Below are positions 25,610-36,895 of a DNA stretch of 64,000 bases, piece after piece; the first letter of the stretch is position 1, and each line of letters begins with the position of its first letter. Origin of the DNA: Crotalaria pallida (taxonomy: Eukaryota; Streptophyta; Magnoliopsida; Fabales; Fabaceae). The position numbers and the translations under genes were made by a program. Under the pieces are notes generated by a model. It saw only the letters and a program-made list of their open reading frames with translations. It was not told the DNA's origin and did not search any database. The stretch is from assembly GCA_037953625.1 (NCBI GenBank), contig CM075653.1, positions 248,001 through 312,000 on the forward strand, in the 5' to 3' direction.

Positions 25610-27666
25610 TTGAATGCCTTGATTTTCTGCCAATATTAAAAAATAGGGATGATAAAATACAAGATGCTTCGATGAGATGAGTTTTTTTTACACATAATGA
25701 AAATATCATCAAAATTGTATATTTAAGGCTTGGATGACTTGAGTTTTCCAGAAAATGTGGAAAAACATGAAAATTGTGGTCTTAAGGCTAGAATACCTTG
25801 ATTTTCTGCCAATATTCATAAATATGGATGATGAAATACAAGATGCTGAAATGAGATGAGTTTTTTTACACATAATGAAAAAATCATGAAAATTGTGTAT
25901 TTAGACTGGATGACTTGAGTTTTCGTGAAAATGTGAATATTGTGGTCTTAAGGCTTGGATGCATTGATTTTATGCCAATATTCAAAAATAGGGATGATAA
26001 AATACAAGATGCTGAGACGAGTTTTTTACTTATAATGAAAAATCATGAAATTTGTGTATTTAAGTCTTCGATGACATGAATTTTCCAAAAAAAAAAGTGT
26101 AAAACATGAAAATTGTGGTCTTAAGGCTTGGATGCCTTGATTTTTTGCCAAATTTCAACAACAGAGATGATGAAATACAAGATGCTTCGATGAAATGAGC
26201 TTTTTACACATAATGAAACATTTATGAAAATTGCGTATTTAAGGCTTGGATGACTTGAGTTTTCCCGGTAAAGTGGAAGAACTTGAAAATTGTGGTCTTA
26301 ATGCTTGGATGCCTTAATTTTTATAAAATATTCAAAAATAGTGATGATAAAATACAAGATGCTGAGATGAGATGAATTTTTTACACATAATGAAAAAATC
26401 ACTAAAATTGTGCATTTAAGTCTTGGATGACATGAGTTTTCCAGAAAAAGTGGAATAACATGAAAATTGTGATCTTAAGGTTTGGATGTCTTGATTATCT
26501 ACCTATATTGAAAAATATGGATGATAGATTAAATATGCTTCGATGAGATGAGTTCGTTACACATAATGAAAAATCATGATGAAAATTGTGTATTTAAGGC
26601 TTTGATGACTTGAGTTTTCCAAAAAAAAAATGGAAAAACATGAAAATTGTGGTCTTAAGGCTTGGATGCCTTGATTTTCTTCCAATACTAAAAGACAAGG
26701 ACGATAAAATACAAGATGCTATGGTGATATGAGTTTTTTTATACATAATGAAAAATCACTAAATTGTGTATTTAAGGCTTGGATGACTTGAGTTTTCCAG
26801 AAAAAGTGGAAAAACATGAAAGTTGTGGTCTTAAGGCTTGGATGTCATGATTTTCTGCCAATATTCAAAAATAGGGATAATAAAATACAAGATGCTTCGA
26901 TGAGATGAGTTTTTTACACTATTAAAAAAAATGAAAATTGCCTATTTAAGGCTTGGATGACTTGAGTTTTCCAAAAAAGTGGAAAAACATGAAAGTTGTG
27001 GTCTTAAGGCTTGCATGCCTTGATTTTTTGCCAATATTCAAAAATAGGGATGATAAAATACAAGATGCTGAGATGAGATAAGTTTTTTACACATAATGAA
27101 AAAAACAAGAAAATTGCGTATAAAATTGCGTATTTAACGCTTGGATGACTTGAGTTTTCCGGAAAAAGTGGAAAAACACGAAAATTGTGGTCTTAAGGTT
27201 TGAATGTCTTTATTTTCTGCCAATATTAAAAATGGGGATGATAAAATACAAGATGCTGAGATGCGATGAGTTTTTTTACACATAATTAAAAAATCATGAA
27301 AATTGTGTATTTAAGGTTTAGATGACTTGAGTTTTCCAGAAAAAGTGGAAAAACACGAAAATTGTGGTCTTAAGGCTTGGATGTCTTGATTTTTTGCCAA
27401 AATTCAAAAACAGAGATGATAAAATAAAAAATGCTTCAATGATATAAGTTATTTACACATTATTAAAAATTCATGAAAATTGCATATTTAAGGCTTGGAT
27501 GACATGAGTTTTCTAGAAAAAGTGGAAAAACATGAAAGTTGTGGTCTTAAGGTATGGATGCCTTGATTTTCATAAAATATTCAAAAATAGGGATGATAAA
27601 ATACAAGATGCTGAGATGAGATGAGTTTTTTACACATAATGAAAAAATCATGAAAATAGTGTATTA
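25610..27666. repeat. 177-bp satellite array, block B1
   Basis: Continuation of block A after the Tekay insertion; its first bases are the right TSD copy. Same monomer. It aligns with the part of block A up to about 7017 and then breaks off at gtgtatta, where unrelated sequence begins. Confidence 0.96.
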
Positions 27667-28136
27667 GTTTTGTTGTTTCTGAAATCAGCATCCTCATTAG
27701 TCTCACTATATTGAGTTATTAGCATAAATCACTACAGATTTGGCTTTTCTGGAACATCCCTGTAGTGGCAATGTTAGGGTTATTGGTACGGTTTGCTTGG
27801 GGATGCATTTTACTTCAACCAACCACTGTTTGTAGTTGTTGGATTTTAAGATAACATTTGAAATCCTTAGATTCGACGAATTGGGCAGTTCATTTGGTTC
27901 ACTTCTATCAAGCACTGCTGGTTAGTTTTTGAGTGATCACATTTGGAATATTTACTTTCTGTACTTTGCTAGTCATTTGGTTTAGTTTATTCCATCTTAT
28001 GGCAGTGACAGATGAAGAGGGTATAGTAGTAAATGAATACATACGATGGGGTTATGCATGTTGTAGTTTATGAATGCATGTAGTTCTTTTGTTTTTTTTA
28101 CATCTAGGAATAGTCATTGTGATTCCACATTGTTAA
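27667..28136. other. Unrecognised 470-bp non-satellite segment inside the array
   Basis: Starts gttttgttgtttctg and ends near ttccacattgtta. It has no satellite similarity, no clear terminal inverted repeat, and no TSD longer than tta. A 69-codon minus-strand frame (27706-27915) is the longest and matches nothing I know. About 50 bp of the interrupted monomer (the ggatgac...aaaacatg part) is missing at the junction, so this is a replacement rather than a clean insertion. It may be filler DNA captured in break repair or a piece of a decayed element. Confidence 0.6.
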
Positions 28137-31100
28137 AGTTGTGGTCTTAAGGCTTGAATGCATTGATTTTTTTGCCAAAATACAAAAACAGAGATGATAA
28201 AGTACAAGAAGTTTCGATGAGATGAGTTTTTTAAACATAATGAAAAATTCATGAAAATTGCGTATTTCAGGCTTGGATTACTTGAGTTTTCCAGAAAAAG
28301 TGGAAAAATATGAAAAAAAATGGTCTTAAGGCTTGGATGACTTGATTTTCATAAAAAATTCAACAATAGGAATGAGAAAATACAAGATGCTTTGATCAGA
28401 TGAGTTTTTTACACATAAGGAAATAATCTTTAAAATTGTGTATTCAAGGCTTGGATGACTTGAGTTTTCTAGTAAAGGTGGAAAAACATGAAAATTGTTG
28501 TTTTAAGGCTTGGATGCCTTGATTTTTTGCCAATATTTAAATACAGGGATGACAAAATACAAGATGCTACGGTGAGATGAGTTTTTTTACACATAATGAT
28601 AAAATTACTAAAATTGTGTATTTAAGGCTTGAATGACATGATTTTTCCAGAAAAAGTAGAATGACATGAAAATTGTGGTCTTAAGGCATGGATGCCTTGA
28701 TTTTTCTGCCAATATTGAAAAATAGGGTTGATAAATTCAATATGTTTCGATGAGATGATTTTTTTACACATAATGAAAAAATCATGAAAATTGTGTATTT
28801 AAGACTTAGATGGCATGAGTTTTCCAGAAAAAATGGAAAAAGATGAAAATTGTGGTCTTAAGGCTTGGATGCCTTGATTTTCTTCCAATATTAAAAAACA
28901 TGGATGATAAAATAATAGATGCTACGGTAAGATGAGTTTTTTACACATAATGAAAAAATCACTAAAATTGTATATTGAGGGCTAGAATGACATGAGTTAT
29001 CCAAAAAAAGTGGAATAACATGTAAAATGTAGTCTTAATGCTTGGATGCCTTGATTTTCTGCCAAAATTAAAAAACAGGGATGAAAAAAATACAAGATGC
29101 TACAATGACAAGAGTTTTTTTTACACATAATGAAAAAATTACCAAAATTGCGTATTTAAGGCTTGGATGACATGAGTTTTCCAGAAAAGGTTGGAAAACA
29201 TTAAAATTGTGGTCTTAACGCTGGTATGCCTTGATTTTCTGCCAATATCGAAAAATAGGGATGATAAATTCAATATGCTTCGATGAGATGAGTTTTTTTA
29301 CACATAATGAAAAAACCACGAAAATTGTGTAGTTAAGGCTGGGATGACATGAGTTTTCTAGAAAAAGTGAAAATTGTGGTCTTAAGGCTTGGATGCATTG
29401 ATTTTCTGCCAATATTAAAAAATAGGGATGATAAAATATAAAATACTGAGATGAGATTAGCTTTTTACACATAAAGAAAAAATCATGAAAATTGTGTATT
29501 TAAGGCTTGGATGACTTGAGTTTTCCAGAAGAAGTGGAAAACGTGAAAATTGCGGTCTTCAAGCTTGTATGCCTTGATTTTCCACCAGTATTCAAAAATA
29601 GGGATGATAAAATTCAAGATGTTTCGATGAGATGAGTTTTTTTACACATAATGAAAAAATCATGAAAATTGTGTATTTAAGACTTGGATGACATGAGTCT
29701 TCCAGAAAAAGTGGAATAACATGAAAATTGTGGTCTTAAGGCTTGGATGCCTTGATTTTCTACCAAAATTCAAAAAATAGATGATAAAATACAAGATGCT
29801 ACGGTGAGATGAGTTTTTTACACATAATGAAAAATTAATAAAACTGTGTATTTAAGGCTTGAATGACATGAGTACTCCAGTAAAAGTGGAATTACAAGAA
29901 AATTGTGGTCTTAAGGCTTGAATGCCTTGATTTTATGCCAATATTAAAAATAGGGATGGAAAAATACATGATGCTTCGATGAGATGAGTTTTTTACACAT
30001 AATGAAAAAAACAAAAAAATTGCGTATTTAACGCTTGGATGACTTGAGTTTTCCGGAAAAAGTGGAAAAACACGAAAATTGTGGTCTTAAGGTTTGAATG
30101 CCTTTATTTTCTGCCAATATTAAAAATGGGGATGATAAAATACAAGATGCTGAGATGCGATGAGTTTTTTTACACATAATTAAAAAAATCATGAAAATTG
30201 TGTATTTAAGGTTTAGATGACTTGAGTTTTCCAGAAAAAGTGGAGAAACATGAAAATTGTGGTCTTAAGGCTTGAATGCCTTGATTTTCAACCAAGATTC
30301 AAAAATATGGATGATAAAATACAAGATGCTGAGATGAGATGAGTTTTTTACACATAATGAAAAAATCACTAAAATTGTGTATTTAAGGCTTGGATGACTT
30401 GAGTTTTCCAGAAAAAGTGAAATAACACGAAAATTATGGTCTTATGGCTTGGATGCCTTGATTTTCTGCCTATATGCAAAAATAGGGATAATAAAATACA
30501 AGATGCTGAGATGAGATGAGTTTTTTACACATAATGAAAAATCCGGAAAATAGTGTATTTAAGGTTTGGATGACATGAGTTTTTCAGAAAAAGTGAAAAA
30601 ACATGAAAATTGTGGTCTTAAGGCTTGGATGACTTCATTTTTTTCATTATTAAAAAACAGGATGATAAAATACAAGATGCTTCGATGAGATGTGTATTTT
30701 ACACATAACGAAAAGTCATGAAAATTGTGTACTTAAGGCTTGGATGAATTGAGTTTTCTAGAAAAAGTGGAAAAACGTGAAAATTGTGGTCTTAAGGCTT
30801 AGATTCCTTGATTTTATGCCAAAATTTAAAAAAAAGAAATTATTAAATACAAGATGCTACGGTGCGATGAGTTTTTTTCACATAATGAAAACATCCCAAA
30901 ATTGTGTATTTAAGGCTTGGATGACATGAGTTTTCAGAAAAAGTGGAAAAATATGAAAATTGTGGTCTTAAGGCTTGGATGCCTTGATTTTCTGCCAATA
31001 TCGAAAAATAGGGTTGATAAATTCAATATGCTTCGATGAAATGAGTTTTTTTACACATAATGAAAAAATCATGAAAATTTTGTATTTAAGGCTTGGATGA

Positions 31101-31541
31101 CTTGAGTTTTCTAGAAAAAGTGAAAAACGTGAAAATTGTGGTCTTATGGCTTGGATGCCTTCATTTTCTGCCAATATTCAAAAATAGGGATGATAAAATA
31201 CAAGATGCTGAGATGAGATGTGTTTTTTTACACATAATAAAAAAATCATGAAAATTGTGTATTTAAGGCTTGGATGACTTGAGTTTTCCAGAAAAAGTGG
31301 ATGATAAAATACATGATGCTTCGACGAGATTTGTTTTTTACACATAAGGAAATAATATTGAAAATTGTCTATTTAAGGCTTGGATGACTGGAGTTTTCCA
31401 GAAAAGTGGAAAAACAAGAAAATTATGGTCATAAGGCTTGGATGCTTTGATTTTTTCCAAAATTCAAAAACAGGATGATAAAATACAATATGCTTCGATG
31501 AGATGAATATTTTACACATAATGAAAAGTCATGGAAATTGT
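28137..31541. repeat. 177-bp satellite array, block B2
   Basis: Same monomer, ending in the left TSD copy of the Tat element (attgt, 31537-31541). The 30500-31541 part corresponds to about 5290-6313 in block A and to 58310-59335 in block D. It includes the fused short monomer near 31296. Confidence 0.96.
31537..31541. other. Target site duplication of the Tat-like element, left copy (attgt)
   Basis: attgt directly precedes TGTGATGTCC and recurs at 47255-47259 directly after the CCACCACA end of the other LTR. The empty site matches satellite found elsewhere (catggaaattgtgtacttaagg type, near 6302). Confidence 0.96.
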
Positions 31542-32122
31542 TGTGATGTCCTAGGGCGAGGAGAACCTCTAAGGATGGGGAATCTACCTTAGATGAGACT
31601 CTGCCTAGGGTTTATGTGTGATGTTTGTTGGGAGTCCTCTAGTGGCCAAAGGGGAAGCCAAAGAGATACCCTAATCACTGGTGTGTGAGGGTGGCGATTA
31701 GGGTAAGAGGACGTACCTTTGCCCCATGTAGTATTGAGCTACTTATAGGGGGGAGCTGGTTGCCCTAATGGGCCAACTTGGGGCCCAAGTAGGGCCAGCC
31801 TGTAATGAGCTAGGAGCGGTGCGCTGTCCTTGCGGATAAGGATGGGGTGAGCTGTCCTTGCGGATAAGGATGGGGTGAGCTGTCCTTGCGGATAAGGATG
31901 GGGGACGTCATCATGTCCTTGGTGTCGGAATCTTTGGGGTGATGTCGGACCTGGGAAGACGTACGGAGATCGGATCTGATCAGAGGCATGAGGTCGGCCC
32001 GTATCTGGCGCTTGTTCGGCTGTTGAGCCCTGAGCTCGGCCAAGCGTTCAGTGGGTCCCTTGTTAGGTCCTTGAGCTTTTAGCGGGGTTTATGGGGAGCT
32101 CGGCCTAGCCAGGTCCACCACA
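31542..32122 (-). repeat. 3' LTR of the Tat-like element (left, 581 bp)
   Basis: On the + strand it runs TGTGATGTCC...CCACCACA; the element is read on the minus strand, so this is its 3' LTR. It contains three copies of a 28-bp repeat (tgtccttgcggataagg core) at 31821-31904, against four in the other LTR; this alone accounts for the length difference of 28 bp. Confidence 0.95.
31821..31904. repeat. 28-bp minisatellite in the Tat LTR, 3 copies
   Basis: Three tandem units with the core ctgtccttgcggataaggat. The right LTR (46925-47036) has four, and the third LTR (about 60870-60930, inverted) has two. Confidence 0.9.
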
Positions 32123-32280
32123 TAAGCCCCCCAGCTCGGTCAAGGCTTTTTGAGGCTTGCTCCGAGGTCGTGGTTTAGATATCTTCCCGAAGTCCATCAT
32201 TTTACGGTCGATTTTACCACATAAGCCCCCCAGCTCGGTCAAGGCTCTTTGGGGCTTGCTCCGAGGTTCCGGAGGGTTTC
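32123..32280 (-). promoter_or_regulatory. Polypurine tract of the Tat element, tandemly duplicated
   Basis: Read on the minus strand, GAGCTGGGGGGCTTA abuts the TG of the 3' LTR, as a polypurine tract should. About 99 bp away a second copy of the same block occurs (ccacataagccccccagctc at about 32117 and 32216, each followed by ggtcaaggct and cttgctccgaggt). The element therefore has two candidate plus-strand start sites. Confidence 0.7.
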
Positions 32281-33038
32281 AGGACTTGGCCATCTGGTCA
32301 AGTGGAAGGACTGGTTCCAGCTGTCTCCACCTTAATCGTCAGAGTACACTTGACAGCTGCCCATTTATCTAGTACCGATGTGGTGCCTGACACGTGTCAG
32401 AAAGCTCTGTTTTCGAAGTGTCATTATCATTGTGACGTTATTCGAGATCCTCGAATCTTGTGGCCGTGCGCCACGTGCCTCGATCCTAGGGGTTAGGCCT
32501 TGAATAGGGTTTTATGTGGGCCAGGCCCATTATTCAAAACTGGAGGGAAAACCGCTTCTTTTCAGTTTTACCCAGAGTGTCCTTTTTTCTTCTTCCGCCA
32601 ATCCCGTCTCTTCATTTGTCTCTCATTTACCATTATCTTCTTCAAGGTTCCCCTTCTTTTTTCACTATACTCAAAGGTTCCTCCTATATTTCGTTTCTTC
32701 TTTGCTACTTCTAGACTTTGCTTGATCCCTTGTATTTCTTCCTTTTCTGTACGGAGGGGCGTGTCTTCCGCTGCTTGCGGGTTACTTCTGCATTTGATTC
32801 GTTTTTCTGCACTCTACAAGGTACTTACTTCGTCTCTTCCTCTTTTGAAATAATTGTTGTTTTGGTGCCTTCATAGGTTTCCCTTTCTGGTTTTTGTGTA
32901 TAGTTTCTGATTTTGATCCTATATTTTGGTTTTTCCTCAAGGGGTAGGGTTAGGATTTCAGGATTTCATTTGGGGGTTTTAATTTCGCTGTTTTGTGGGT
33001 TTATTCACAGTGGGTTCTAGATATAAACTGGGTTCAAT
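32281..33038 (+). promoter_or_regulatory. Leader and probable promoter region of the antisense gene
   Basis: This stretch has no coding motif in the minus direction. On the + strand it has a tgggccaggcccat block near 32516 (TGGGCC/GGCCCA elements are common in plant promoters), then a pyrimidine-rich stretch like a 5' leader. A likely leader intron runs from the donor aag/gtactt at 32821 to the acceptor ttcacag ending at 33010, followed by the ATG at 33039. This is inferred from sequence only. Confidence 0.45.
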
Positions 33039-34202
33039 ATGAGTAATGAATGGCTTAGGAAATGGGCTGGGATGGTTCTTCTTTCGTCAAGCAGTAGTGA
33101 GGAAGAGGACGGTTCCTCTTCTTCCTCCTGCTCTTCCACGGAGGTGGATGAGATGCCGCGGCGCAGGAGGGAGTTTGGGCGGAAGTACGAGCGGCGGGTT
33201 CTGGAGGTTGACCCCATCGAAGTTGTCTACCCTCGGAACTCCGAAGAGAAACGAAAATGGATTAAGGAGTATGCTTGGGCTGAGTTTGTAGATGGCAGAG
33301 AGCGTGCCGATTACGAGAGGATGGAAAGGGAGAAACTGTTTGAACGGGGGGTACCTGTGGAAGAGGGGAGATGCTCGCCCCTCGGGACTACCTCGAGGGG
33401 GTTTTCGGGTGGTTTATTTTTCGCGACCCGGAGGACTAACTTCGAGATCCCCTATCCTTCCGCAGGTACTATGGCTCCTCGGAGGTGCATTGTCCGACCT
33501 GAACTGTACCCTGCTCCCTTTGATGCCGAATTATACACTTGGGTTGACGTGGAGCCCAAGGGAGTTCAATCCAGCTTAGTTTCAGATGACCAGCTCATGG
33601 CAGTGCGTGAGGTCGTGCTTTCCAGCTCGGGGGATGCTGGTGATAACTACAAAATTCTACCCTGCTCAGCCAATGACAGGATTTGTTCTCGGACTGACAA
33701 TAGCTCTTTCTTCTTCTACGCCGACCTTATTCAAAATTTAGGGGTGAGCTTGCCTTTCACCGACATAGAGATTAGGGTATTGAACGAACTCGGCCTGGCT
33801 CCCTCTCAGCTCCATCCCAATACTTGGTCTTTTCTCCGAGCCTTTCAGAGATATTGTATCGCTAGGAACCTGGTTTGCACAGCTCGGCTCTTCCTATGGG
33901 TGTACAATCCGTTCGTTAGTAACAAGGAGGGTGTCTCAGGTCGGCTTTGGGTATCGACCAAGGCTCGAGGTCGTTATGGGCTTTTTGGGATGTTCTCTGA
34001 ATCATGGAAACAATTCAAACCGCGCTTCTTTAAGTACCAACATGTGGGTTCTGGTCGCCCCTGGTTTATGGGAGAAACGAAACCGATATTTCCCTTAGAA
34101 TGGACACAAGAGTTTTTCATCCGACATTCGGAGGCACCTCAACGGTGGTCAGGGACGACCTTGGATGCCGATGAGGCTGTTACAGCCTTCCACTTTCAAA
34201 CT
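33039..34202 (+). CDS. Antisense extra gene of the Tat element, exon with Transposase_28-type domain
   Basis: 388 codons from an ATG at 33039. The N-terminus is Ser/Glu-rich (SSSSSEEEDGSSSSS), followed by a basic charged region. Residues of about 220-330 match the plant 'putative gypsy type transposon' domain (Transposase_28 type): FFFYADLIQNLGVSLPF, then LAPSQLHPNTWSFLRAF. The gene runs opposite to gag and sits beside the 3' LTR, as the additional antisense genes of Tat-lineage elements do. Their biochemical role is unknown. The frame is cut by a SIRE-like solo LTR at 34203; beyond it, after one TSD copy, it continues without a stop at 35752. The short tail up to 34232 is LTR sequence read through. 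Confidence 0.85.
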
Positions 34203-34339
34203 TGTTGGAAACCAACAAGCGGCTCAATATAGTCTAGAGGGGGGTGAATAGAATATTGAAGCCTTATTACAGATTTTTCGTCCACCTAAGAGAATGGTTT
34301 TATGAAAATAAATTTTCTTAAAAAATTCAAGTCAGATTA

Positions 34340-34521
34340 CTCGAGTAACTCAAGACTTCACTCGAGTAATACGCAAGCAAAAATAATTTCACTCGAGTAT
34401 TCAGCAAATCACTCGAGTATTACGAAAGCTATTTTTAAATCACTCGAGTAACAGAAAACCTACTCGAGTAATGTTCATAAACTGAAAGCAGATTACTCGA
34501 GTGACAAGAACTTTACTCGAG
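34340..34521. promoter_or_regulatory. Eight-copy ACTCGAGTA palindrome cluster, solo LTR (downstream)
   Basis: CTCGAG cores at 34340, 34361, 34393, 34413, 34443, 34463, 34496 and 34516: four pairs with internal spacing of 21, 20, 20 and 20 bp. Pair starts are 53, 50 and 53 bp apart. In the LTR's own direction the cluster lies about 770-950 bp downstream of the TATA box. Confidence 0.65.
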
Positions 34522-35317
34522 TAAACTGGGTAAAATTCAATTAAAACTCAGTTTTCAATGGAGTTCTTCAAGAATAACAATGCTATGATGATTCAACAAA
34601 TTATGAATGATTAATATGAACAATTTCAAGTAATATTAACATGCAATTTTAGATCAATTGAGTTGAATTAAGAAAACCCCAATTCTAACCTAAAAATGCA
34701 ATTGTTAATGAATTAATGCAATACAAGGAATGAAAAATAAAAGAGACACAAGGATTTATCCTGGTTCACTTTCACCCACTTGAAAGCTACTCCAGTCCCC
34801 TCTTGAATCAAGAGAGATTCTTCACTAGAAATCTTCAAATGTAGATTTTACAATGTTTTAAGATGCAACTAGATTCTTAGTTCTCCTATCTTAAAACCCA
34901 ACACAAAGTGTGTACCAAACACTTTGATCTAATCTACCCCTTTTGAGTATTCTAGATTTCCTTGCTAATTGATTGAAGATGCTTCCAACCAATCCTCTTT
35001 TCTTGCTTTGATTTGATCCTCAAAGTCTTCCTTGTGAGATTCTTCACTTGTGTTGAAACTTCAATGATGCAATCACAAATTGCAAATCTTCAACAACCAC
35101 TAAGAACAAAAATTATGATCTCAAGAATATTTGAACAATGAAAGAAATAGAGTGAAGAATGAAAAGTTCTTTGTTGAATCTTGATAGCTCTTGAAAGATG
35201 TAAAATAGCTCTTGAATTGCTTTTCAAAGTATATAGAAAATTGTAAGAATGAATGTCTATCATGTGTGAAAGAGAAAATTAAGTCCTTTTATAATTTTCC
35301 AAAAACTGATTGAATTA

Positions 35318-35448
35318 CTCGAGTAAACCATATAACATTACTCGATTAAAACATGTCAGATTAAGTTACTCGAGTGATGTGTAAACCATTACTCGATTAA
35401 CCTGTCATGACATAAATTACTCGAGTGAACCAATACTCATTACTCGAG
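35318..35448. promoter_or_regulatory. Six-copy TCGA palindrome cluster, solo LTR (promoter-proximal)
   Basis: Cores at 35318, 35341, 35369, 35392, 35420 and 35443. The sites at 35341 and 35392 read CTCGAT and the other four CTCGAG. Pairs are 23 bp apart and pair starts are exactly 51 bp apart. The cluster lies 25-155 bp upstream of the minus-strand TATA box. Confidence 0.6.
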
Positions 35449-35746
35449 TGAACTGATCAGAATCTGAATAAAAACAAGGTTTTTCTAAAAGGATTTTCAC
35501 AAAACTTTTAATAGAGCTATTTAATCAAGATTTAAAGTATCTTCACTCTTAATCAAACATTATTTAAATATTCTTAAAATCACCTAAGCTACCCACACCA
35601 ATGAGATGCATTGCATAAAAATAAAGATTACATTGAAATAGAATTAATAAAAATCCTAATTCTAATCTTCATGTGGTGTAGCTTGCTTGTTGCCAATGTT
35701 GTTGCTTGGAGAGAGATTGTTAGCATCAAAACATGAGAATCCTACA

Positions 35747-35751
35747 AAACT
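35747..35751. other. Target site duplication of the solo LTR, right copy (aaact)
   Basis: Matches aaact at 34198-34202 immediately before the TG. The codon register of the interrupted gene is the same on both sides. Confidence 0.92.
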
Positions 35752-36895
35752 GAGTATCGAGCTCGCAAGTCTCAGCTTGATATAGGAGTGTTCATGACGT
35801 GCCCAGTCCGAGAAGTCTTAACAAACATTGGTAGATAGCTTTTCACTTTTTTTTTTGCCTTTGTAATCTATTCTTTTTGTTTTTTGCTGATTTCTTTGCT
35901 TCTTTTCTTTGTGTTTTGCAGAGAAATATTGGGCCAACATGTCTTCTAAAGCGATGAGGGCTGCCTTGGAAGCGCGCAAAAAGAAGGCTTCCACATCTCC
36001 TGCTGCTGTTGCCGTCATCGCCGAGGTCACTGCTGATACGACCTCGACAGGTTCTGGTCCTCTTCAACCTACTCCGCCTGCCGTTATCCTTGCGCAGGCT
36101 CCTCAACCGGCGGCTAGCTCGGGCGTAGAGATGGTTGTCGCGCCGAGCTCGCCTGCTCAGGGCCGGGGATCTGAAGGTTCTTCCCGACCTCCAGTAGTCA
36201 TCGTCAGTCCCTCAGTTAGAGAGGGAATTCTAAAGATGTCGGGGGCTGAGTGGAAGAAGAAGGCCGAAGACTTTGCTATTCAGATGAAAAGGGCCTGTAC
36301 CATGTTTAGTGTTCTATCCGAGGTTGCTGAAGATGTGGCAGAGGGTATATCACCCGCTCAGAAGAAAGCTCAGTTGGAGGCTGCGACGGAGGTGGAGGAT
36401 CTAAGACAGAGGAAGAAAGCGGCCGAAGAGAAGCTGGCGGAGCTGGAAGAAAAACATCGGCAACATATCGTGGAGCTCCAAAAGCAGAATGAGGAGGTCA
36501 TGGCTCAGATGAAGGTTAAGGTTAGGGAGGCTGGTCGGCAGGAGGGTTTGGCCGAGGTGGAGAAAGTTAGGACCCTGCTGAAAAGGAGGGCTGCCCAAGC
36601 ACTTAAGCACAAAGTGGAGGCACAGGAAGCTGATTTCCAGTTTGAGAAAGCTGGAAACAAAATCTTCGCCAGTGCGGTGGAGCAGGTTCTGCACTTGAAC
36701 CCTGGTCTCCGAATTAGGGTGGTTGGGGCTAGTGCCGCCTATGGGGTAGAGGATGGCAAGATGGTGGATTATGGGAGAGATAGGGCCGAAGTTGATCTTG
36801 ACCAGCCTGAGGAGAATCTTCCTGACCCCCTGGCCGAGAGAATGGAAGAAGATTTTGATCCGAGGTCGGTTGTGTTATCCGACGTAGAGGATTGA
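35752..36895 (+). CDS. Antisense extra gene, second part (intron, then coiled-coil C-terminus)
   Basis: Continues the frame of 33039-34202. Coding bases 35752-35830 are followed by a 91-bp intron, 35831-35921: donor attg/gtagat, a long T-rich stretch, acceptor ttttgcag. The next exon, 35922-36895, ends with TGA. The two pieces total 1,053 bases, exactly 351 codons with the stop. With the first exon this gives about 738 residues in one open frame at the empty site. The C-terminal half has a Ser/Pro/Ala linker, then a long charged coiled coil (LEEKHRQHIVELQKQNEEV region) and an acidic tail. No nuclease or transposase catalytic motif is visible. Intact splicing and frame suggest the gene was functional until the solo LTR's parent inserted. 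Confidence 0.8.

Larger units (their letters stand above)
34203..35746 (-). mobile_element. Solo LTR of a SIRE/Maximus-like copia element (1,544 bp)
   Basis: Bounded by TG...CA with a perfect TSD aaact at 34198-34202 and 35747-35751. On the minus strand it begins TGTAGGATTCTC, then GTTTTGATGCTAACAA, and ends with CTATTCACCCCCCTCTAG near the 3' end, features of SIRE-type LTRs. A minus-strand TATA box (TATAAAAGG) lies at 35293-35285. No internal region or second LTR is present, so it is a solo LTR, normally left by recombination between two LTRs. Removing it and one TSD joins the two parts of the antisense gene in frame. It carries two clusters of TCGA-core palindromes. Confidence 0.93.

Noticed and set aside
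34203..35733. Alternative right end of the solo LTR at ...catcaaaaca
   Set aside because: This end gives no TSD. Ending at 35746 (cctaca) gives a perfect aaact duplication and restores the interrupted reading frame.
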